64,000 nt of DNA from Mercenaria mercenaria (Eukaryota; Mollusca; Bivalvia; Venerida; Veneridae), in contig NC_069368.1 in the NCBI RefSeq assembly GCF_021730395.1, positions 18,990,001 to 19,054,000 of the forward strand. The letters run 5' to 3'. The notes below the pieces were generated by a model. That model searched no databases. It saw nothing but the letters and a program-made list of their open reading frames with translations, and was not told where the DNA came from. This document shows, piece after piece, positions 57,886 to 64,000 of this stretch; position 1 is the stretch's first letter; every line of letters starts with the position of its first letter. A program made the translations under genes and the position numbers.

Positions 57886-59552
57886 GTGGAGGGCCTTCAG
57901 ATAATTTTTGGAAAATGGCATTTTAATGAAACGGGGCCTAAAGAGGCCGAACTTTGGGGGCTTCCCAACTTTACTCATTATTTTCTAATTTGTATAGTCT
58001 TAAATTTTTTTTTATACATATACAGTGTAAACTGGGAAATTTTCTCTGCCACAAATGAGAAAATAGTCTGGCTACCAACTAGATAATCTTTTTAATATCT
58101 TTAACAATATTGTTCTAAATTTTTACTTTCAATTAAACAGCAGTGTTCCTCCTATGTTTTGAGAAGAAAAGGGGAATAATTATGAAAGATTTGAATAAGC
58201 CTCAGAAGTTATCTCTTACGAACAAAACATAGGGTCTGAATACAGAATAGGGAAAAAAGACCTTGGGAAGTGGCCAGATATCGAGGGATGATAGTCCTGA
58301 ATATAGAATAAGCTGATGCGTGTAAAGAGAATTAACAGAATCAAAGAACACTTTGTACATGTATGTTATATATAATTGGAATAAAAATGCTGTATAAAAA
58401 GTTTATAGGAACAAATATCATAGGAAGAGGAAGTACGAAAGAGATGATTGGAAGTAACGGTCAAGAAAATCAAAGTTAATAGATGGAAAAAGATATATCT
58501 GTTGCTGGTAGTCAATCCTGGGGAAGCCGGAGATTCAAAGGAGAAAAGTGTAAATTCTTAATTGTTATTGACAAGGCCTGCTGGTAACCTGCATGATGAT
58601 TTAGGGAATATTTCATTGTCTGGCTTAGCTGTTTAGTAGCTATATGGGGAATAAAGAATAAATGGTTGTCAATGTAACATGCACAGTATGTTGATGCATG
58701 ATGTTAAAAAAAAACATACTAAAATGATGCACACTAATTATGAAACATAGTAACAGTAATTTCATGTAAATATCTCTGTTAATTCATGCAGTCGTCACAA
58801 AATATCTCTGTTAATTCTTACAGTCGTCACAACTTGTGATTCTTTGGAAAGGACTCAAAATCGTGGAGAAAAACCTAGTTTCAGTTACGCAATGTTTAAC
58901 CGAAATCCAGTGCAGGGTAGAGAATTTTCTGGAATTTTCACACGTTTTGATTCTTACTTTTCTATGTATGCCCTGGAATGCATGAAAATGTTGTTCTGTC
59001 ATTTAGATTACAAAAGTATGTAAGATGGATGCAGAAGCTCTATGTATATGAAAATATATGAGCATCAAAGCTCAGTCATATCCAGTTCTAATCTACCTAA
59101 AGTCATAAGTTATCATTTCCTAAATATTTACAGAAATTGTTCCAAAATGATACATTTCTCTAGGCTCGCATCCATTCATGTGAACAGTCAAGAATACATT
59201 TTTCTAACTACTACCCTGATGTTTGTTTGTTTTTAAGCATATTTATAGTTGCCACCAATAACCCATATGGGCGACTCCCCCAGAATATTAGTACATGGTA
59301 ATGATAGTGGGAGGATAGTGCTAGATACAAGAGACATTCCAATTCCAGAACCCTTGTTCTATAGCATGTTAGGTGTTAAGTGCCCATACACGTATGGAAA
59401 ATTGAGACTTTTATACACATTAAAATGCTAGTCCCAAATATGGCATGCTAGTCCATTAATCATAACAGTAGCCATGGGAGCTATGTAGCCATAACCCTAG
59501 ACATTTATTGAGCTGTATGTTGAAATACGCACTGACCCCAGCATTCTGTAGA
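57886..59552. other. No gene recognised
   Basis: AT-rich. 58,757-58,830 has a short tandem duplication ('atatctctgttaattc.t.cagtcgtcaca'). Open frames of about 60 codons are not supported. Confidence 0.4.
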
Positions 59553-59842
59553 GGCCTGCCCGCTTAGCCAGTAGGTAGAGCGTTTGGTTTATGGATCGCG
59601 GGGTCGTGAATTCGAAACCATTGGGCTGGGCGTATGTTCCCCGTGACTGTTTGATAAACAACATTGTGTCTGAAATCATTAGTACTCCACCTCTGATTCA
59701 TGTGAGGAAGTTGGCAGTTACTTGCGGAGAACAAGTTTGTACTGGTACAGAATCCAGGAACACTGGTTAGGTTAACTGCCCGCCGTTACATGACTGAAAT
59801 ACTGTTGAAAAACGGCGTTAAACCCAAAACAAATAAACAAAA
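59553..59842 (+). mobile_element. Full-length tRNA-derived SINE with 13 bp target duplication
   Basis: AGCATTCTGTAGA stands directly on both sides (59,540-59,552 and 59,843-59,855). Head GCCCGCTTAGCCAGTAGG, B box 'gaattcgaaacc', body 'gtgactgtttgataaacaac', tail 'ttgaaaaacggcgttaaaccc' and (AAAC/AAAT)n. The exact duplication fits LINE-style insertion and a young age. Confidence 0.92.
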
Positions 59843-59855
59843 AGCATTCTGTAGA

Positions 59856-60955
59856 AAGTAACAGAGATTTTCATCATGGAATTTTACTAAAGTTAAAAAT
59901 AAAACAACCATTCATAAAATCTCAACAAAAAGCTTCAGTAGAACTATAAACTGTATGAATTCCTTGCATTTTTGCTTATTTTAAGGTTCAGGTTAAGTGT
60001 TCTTTAATGCTTCTTATGTAGATATAATTTTTTACATACATAATTCATACTAAGTAGGCAAAGCTTTTTAGAGAGGTGTCTGTGTTTAAATGTATTATGG
60101 AGCATAAGTCAGTTGGATACAAAATTGAATAGAACAGAATATATTTTATTTAGAAGTTATGGGTCAGTCATTGACATATAAATCAAATGTTAATGCAACA
60201 ATATGATAATAAAACTGGGTACAAAATCAGCCTACCGAAATAGATGATGCATCAATATAATTGCTATTAATGACAGGCCATAGATCATAGCAACAGGACT
60301 TAGTACAGTAACTGTGAAATAATTAATATTTTGTAGGGGACTAATCTTCGTGGATTCCAGGGTTTCGATAATCTATTAAATTAGTCCTCCATCCCCACAC
60401 CAAAAAACAAACAGACAATGCCCATTTCCTTTTATCTTCAGAAATTCACATCCTCACAAAACAGCTGTTCTGGGAAAGAACACATTTTTTTTTTTTACAC
60501 ACAAAATCATGTACACAATAATATATGATGTAGATTGTTATTTAGTATATTTTCACCTTCTTCAAAAGAAAATTTTTGACATATTGTTTTAAGTCGCACA
60601 ATCCAGTTTTTGGTCATACTGCAAATTTCAGCTTTTGCTGGTAGAGGAAGACCCGAGTTGCCCATCAGTGTGTTATTATAGGCACAGGTCCCTGGATGGA
60701 ATCGCCTACATTCTGTAAGCCAGCTAAATATTCTGTTTATCCAGCTAAACTGCCTCTAGCATGAAAGCATTCTATCCCGCAAGCAAGATTTTGAACCTGC
60801 AGTGCTGCTGGCAAGTGCTTCGAAGTCAGCAACCTTATCTACTTGACCGAGAGGTTCCCCCATTCCCTCCTCTCTTCCAAGCCCTTTCCCAGAAAAATTT
60901 CAAGGTAACCACATGATAGATAATTAATTTTAGATTTCATAGATTGACCTTGTCC
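59856..60955. other. No gene recognised
   Basis: AT-rich. 60,600-60,880 ('ggtagaggaagacccgag' ... 'gaccgagaggttccccc') reads like another dispersed repeat with a tRNA-like end but could not be classified. Confidence 0.35.
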
Positions 60956-61165
60956 ACTTTGCTCAATAGGGAGAACACAGATCTATGGATTGCGGGGTCT
61001 TGAGTTTGATCCCTTGGCTGGCGTATGTTCTTTGTAACATCTGATTAAGAGATAGTGTCTGAAATCATTTGTCCTCCACCTCTGATTCATGTGAGAAAGT
61101 TATTGGTTATTTGTGGAGAACAGGTTTGTACTGGTAACGAATCCAGAAACACTTGTTAGGTAACA
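60956..61165 (+). mobile_element. tRNA-derived SINE, partial
   Basis: 'tttgctcaatagggagaac', 'gatccc', 'ctccacctctgattcatgtg' and 'tttgtactgg' are the SINE body. The first bases of the head and the ttaaaccc tail are missing. Confidence 0.75.
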
Positions 61166-61393
61166 AAAAATGCAGAAACTGGCAAGAATGTAAGCCTTTC
61201 TAGATTCAACAAAGGAATATAATAATATCATTAGAAAATTTGAAATTGTAATCAAATTCATCTTTTTAGAACATTGATAAATACAGACAAAGATCTCCCT
61301 GAATAAAGCTCAATTTTCAGGAGAACTTGATGAAATAAGGTTTCCAGTTAAAGATGACAGGACATGTGTTTTCTCTCATAACACAGAACAGCT

Positions 61394-61560
61394 GGGTGGA
61401 TTAGCTTAATCCTAATTGAAGTATCGCTGGCGGATAAATAGCAGATCTACCTGTGATGATTAGGGTTATATCAGCAATAAACACCAGTAATAAACACAGT
61501 GTAATATCTTGTTAAGATGATTAATTATGAATCATAAGGTTATTGTCATTAATTAACAGG
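61394..61560. promoter_or_regulatory. Homeodomain-site-rich, possibly conserved non-coding block
   Basis: GGATTAGCTTAATCC is an inverted pair of TAATCC sites, followed by TAATTGAAG, GATTAGGG, and later TTAATTATG and TTAATTAAC. The clustering and lack of repeat character suggest an enhancer; this is inference only. Confidence 0.3.
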
Positions 61561-61863
61561 TCTAGCCACCTCCAAACAATAGGATTATAATGGTATCAAA
61601 GTGGCCTGTGCTCTAATGAACTTGGCTATATATTTGAAGACTAAAAGTTAGCCAAAAGGGAGGGTGTATATGAGATACTGCCCACCAAAGGGGAGTGTAT
61701 GGGATAGTGGGAAGAGGGTGGGGGTCAGTTATTACTTAAATTTAGCTAAAGTGGGGAATGTTTGTTTATGGTGATAAGGGTTCAGTTATGTCTAAGGTAA
61801 CTGTTGAGAACTTCCTGTTGATTATTTGTCTTGGGTTTTTCAACAGCATTTCAGTTATATAAC

Positions 61864-62085
61864 AGCAAGCATTTAACCTAACCAGTGTTCCTGGATTTTG
61901 TACCAGTACAAACCTGTTCTTCGCAAGTAACTGCAAATTCCCCATATGAATCAGAGTTGGAGGACGAATGATTAGAGACAGGCACAATGTCTTTCACCAA
62001 ATTGTCACGACTGCAGCTTTGGATCAAACTCACAACCCAGTGATTCGTATATCTGCGCTCTCTAAACAGCATAGCGGGCGTGCTA
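61864..62085 (-). mobile_element. tRNA-derived SINE, 3'-truncated
   Basis: Reverse copy: head at the high end (CGCCCGCTATGCTGTTTAG read on minus), body to 'gttaggttaaatgc'. The ttaaaccc tail is absent. Confidence 0.8.
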
Positions 62086-63074
62086 CTGCTGTTGATTATG
62101 GAGTATGTCTTAAGAGTGAATTGTGAAGTCACAATGATTGTCTACCATTAATTTGTTGGAAAATGACATCAGTAACAAAATGCATTCCAAGATTCAAAAT
62201 AAGTTGCATTAAACTAAAAGATTATAAATTAAACATTATATCAGCAGTTTTGTTCTTTTTTTGCCATGTCATTTAATAGCATAAAATCTGTATGTTTTAC
62301 AGTTATAAACAATGTTTCATTGTTTTTCAGAATTGTTTATCAGTTTTTCAGATGAATTATTATTGCCTGTACTTTAATTAAATGGGTATAAATTGCTTGT
62401 TAGAAATAAACAAGAAGTTTAGGAGGAATCTTGAAATAAAACTATTTTTCCCAATTTTCTGAAGTATAAGAAAATTGGGTACAAAATATTGAATTATTTC
62501 AGGATTGTTATATGTTTTAAATAGAGGTTAAAAGCTCCAGAATGAAAATTCCCTTTCATGAGGTGAGAAAACACCTGACGTTGGACTTTTGTGTCCATTT
62601 AAATTGGAATGGGGTGCAGATCAATCTATTTTTTCCTTTCTTGCATTGTGTAATGTGTACAATACAAAAGGTTGGACCTTTCGACTTCTGAAATTCACCA
62701 ATGTTATAAAGAAGTTAAGGACTGACTGACTGAGTTATAGGCCTTCCATCTCCAGTTTGTTCTAGTTTTCATTATTTTAATCTTCTCACAAATAATTCTG
62801 TATAATTCTCAGGCAATGAAATGTTACCATTCTGCTGTAACTCTTATCAGCATGTGAAAATATGCTCTAAATTCTAAAAATTTGAATTTTGATTTTTTTT
62901 TGTGGAAGCGCAAGGCCAAATGGATTGCTTTGAAATTTTCTTTGAAACCAATATTTCAGTAATGGGAATTTTATTTTAGTCAGTGAAACTACTGCTTTAG
63001 ACTAGATTGAAAGCTTTTTTGTTGTTGTTTAGTTTAAAGTTACTGTGATACAGGTTAGATCAAGTGGTTACTTC
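62086..63074. other. No gene recognised
   Basis: AT-rich single-copy-looking sequence with no exon or repeat I can support. Confidence 0.4.
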
Positions 63075-63462
63075 TTTTTATGCCCCCAAAGGGAGGCATA
63101 TTAGTTATCAACTGTCCATCCGTTAGTTCGTTCGTTCGTCACAATGTTAACTTTTTGCATGAAGGCACTTTACTCGTGAACCACTGCACCCAGGACCTTC
63201 AAACTTCACATGCTGTTAGTACTTATTTAGTACACGACCCCTACTGACTTTGGGGTCACCAGGTAAAAGGTCAAGGTCACAGGGGCCAATGTTAACTTTT
63301 TGCATGAAGGCACTTTACTCGTGAACCACTGCACCCAGGACCTTCAAACTTCACATCCTGATAGTACTTATTGAGTACACGACCGCTATTGACTTTGGGG
63401 TCACCAGGTCAAAGGTCAAGGCGCTGCGGGGGCATTTGTCACCATTAGTGACAGCTCTTGTT
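63075..63462 (-). mobile_element. Short tandem-core element, two units
   Basis: Opens 'ttttatgcccccaaaggg' and has two units of about 165 bp ('aactttttgcatgaaggcac', 'gaaccactgcacccaggacc'). It closes GCGGGGGCATT, a hairpin TGTCAC-CATTA-GTGACA and CTCTTGTT at 63,455-63,462. Complete-looking. Confidence 0.8.
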
Positions 63463-63694
63463 TCCTCCAAGCTTCAGCATTGTAGGATGACCATAGATGC
63501 TCTTCTTGGCATTATTTAAAACACAGGTTGCTATATTTCATATCCATCCAGAGAGCTTCCTCACAGATCTTTGACGGTGTTATTTTAAAACATTAACATG
63601 CAAAAAAGCAAATGACATCAAAAGTGCTGTACAGTATAACGTTTTTTGTTGCTTTAAAAGATTTGAATTTATATTATAAATTCCAAAGGTAAGA

Positions 63695-64000
63695 AAATTG
63701 GATTTTAAAGCTTACTTTGAAACTTGGGTGAAGTGTTTACCTCATCAAGACGATGTGCAGAACTCGTGAGTTGGCTCAAGGTCAAGGTCACAACTCAAGG
63801 TCAAAGGTTTAAGCCTTCCATTTTTTGTTTGCTCTGTATCTTCTTAACCCCTTGAAGAATTTTCATGAAACTTGGGTTAAATGATCACCTCATCAAGCCG
63901 ATGTGCAGAATTCATGAGTCAGCCATTTGGCTGAAGCTCACGGTCACTACTCAAGGTTAAAGGTTTGAGCCTTCCGTTTTGTGTCAGATCAACCCGTTCA
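63695..64000. mobile_element. Tandem-core element running off the window
   Basis: Two units of about 165 bp ('cctcatcaag.cgatgtgcagaa', 'ctcaaggt.aaaggttt.agccttcc') continue to the last base. Ends are not visible. Confidence 0.65.

Noticed and set aside
1-64000. CRISPR array
   Set aside because: Short repeats here are minisatellites or long tandem units without unique spacers, and the genes are eukaryotic.

Overview
This window looks like AT-rich nuclear DNA of a marine bivalve mollusc, probably a venerid-type clam. The genus is inferred from repeat style and was not tested. The evidence is intron-rich animal genes with GT-AG junctions, several copies of a mollusc-type tRNA-derived SINE, and many elements whose body is a tandem array of about 145-175 bp units. 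Most of the sequence is repeats. Four multi-exon genes sit between 17.4 and 37.5 kb and could be resolved exon by exon.

Layout. 1-9.7 kb is a chain of tandem-core elements, several inserted into an older array of about 190 bp units, with a 449 bp hAT-like MITE nested inside one of them. 10.7-13.6 kb holds a 15 bp minisatellite, a 237 bp palindromic MITE, a 21 bp minisatellite and a satellite of about 350 bp units. 17,459-23,063 (minus) is an 11-position gene for a protein of about 508 residues with two ubiquitin-like domains and a von Willebrand A domain. It carries two adjacent alternative versions of one VWA exon. 23,559-25,930 (minus) is a three-exon gene for a small secreted glycoprotein of unknown family. 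28,042-30,083 (minus) is IER3IP1. 33,125-37,466 (plus) is UBIAD1 in two exons, with a near-identical 470 bp direct repeat pair in its intron. 39.1-43.2 kb is tandem-core elements. At 47,316 there is a candidate first exon of a plus-strand gene, possibly a kinase. It is followed by a 2.5 kb TIR element with a 9 bp target duplication and another TIR element inside it. 51.9-53.8 kb is a twelve-unit tandem-core element. 53.8-64 kb has no recognisable exon and contains four SINEs and more tandem-core elements.

Functional links. IER3IP1 and UBIAD1 are divergently transcribed neighbours, and both encode endomembrane (ER/Golgi) proteins. They are 3 kb apart, so a shared promoter is not indicated. The Ubl-VWA gene and the secreted-protein gene are tandem on the minus strand, 495 bp apart. 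No RNA gene, CRISPR array or viral element was recognised. The most interesting signals are the mutually exclusive exon pair in the Ubl-VWA gene, the shared AACAAGAG-plus-hairpin terminus whose stem sequence varies while pairing is kept, and the nested TIR elements at 47.6-50.1 kb.
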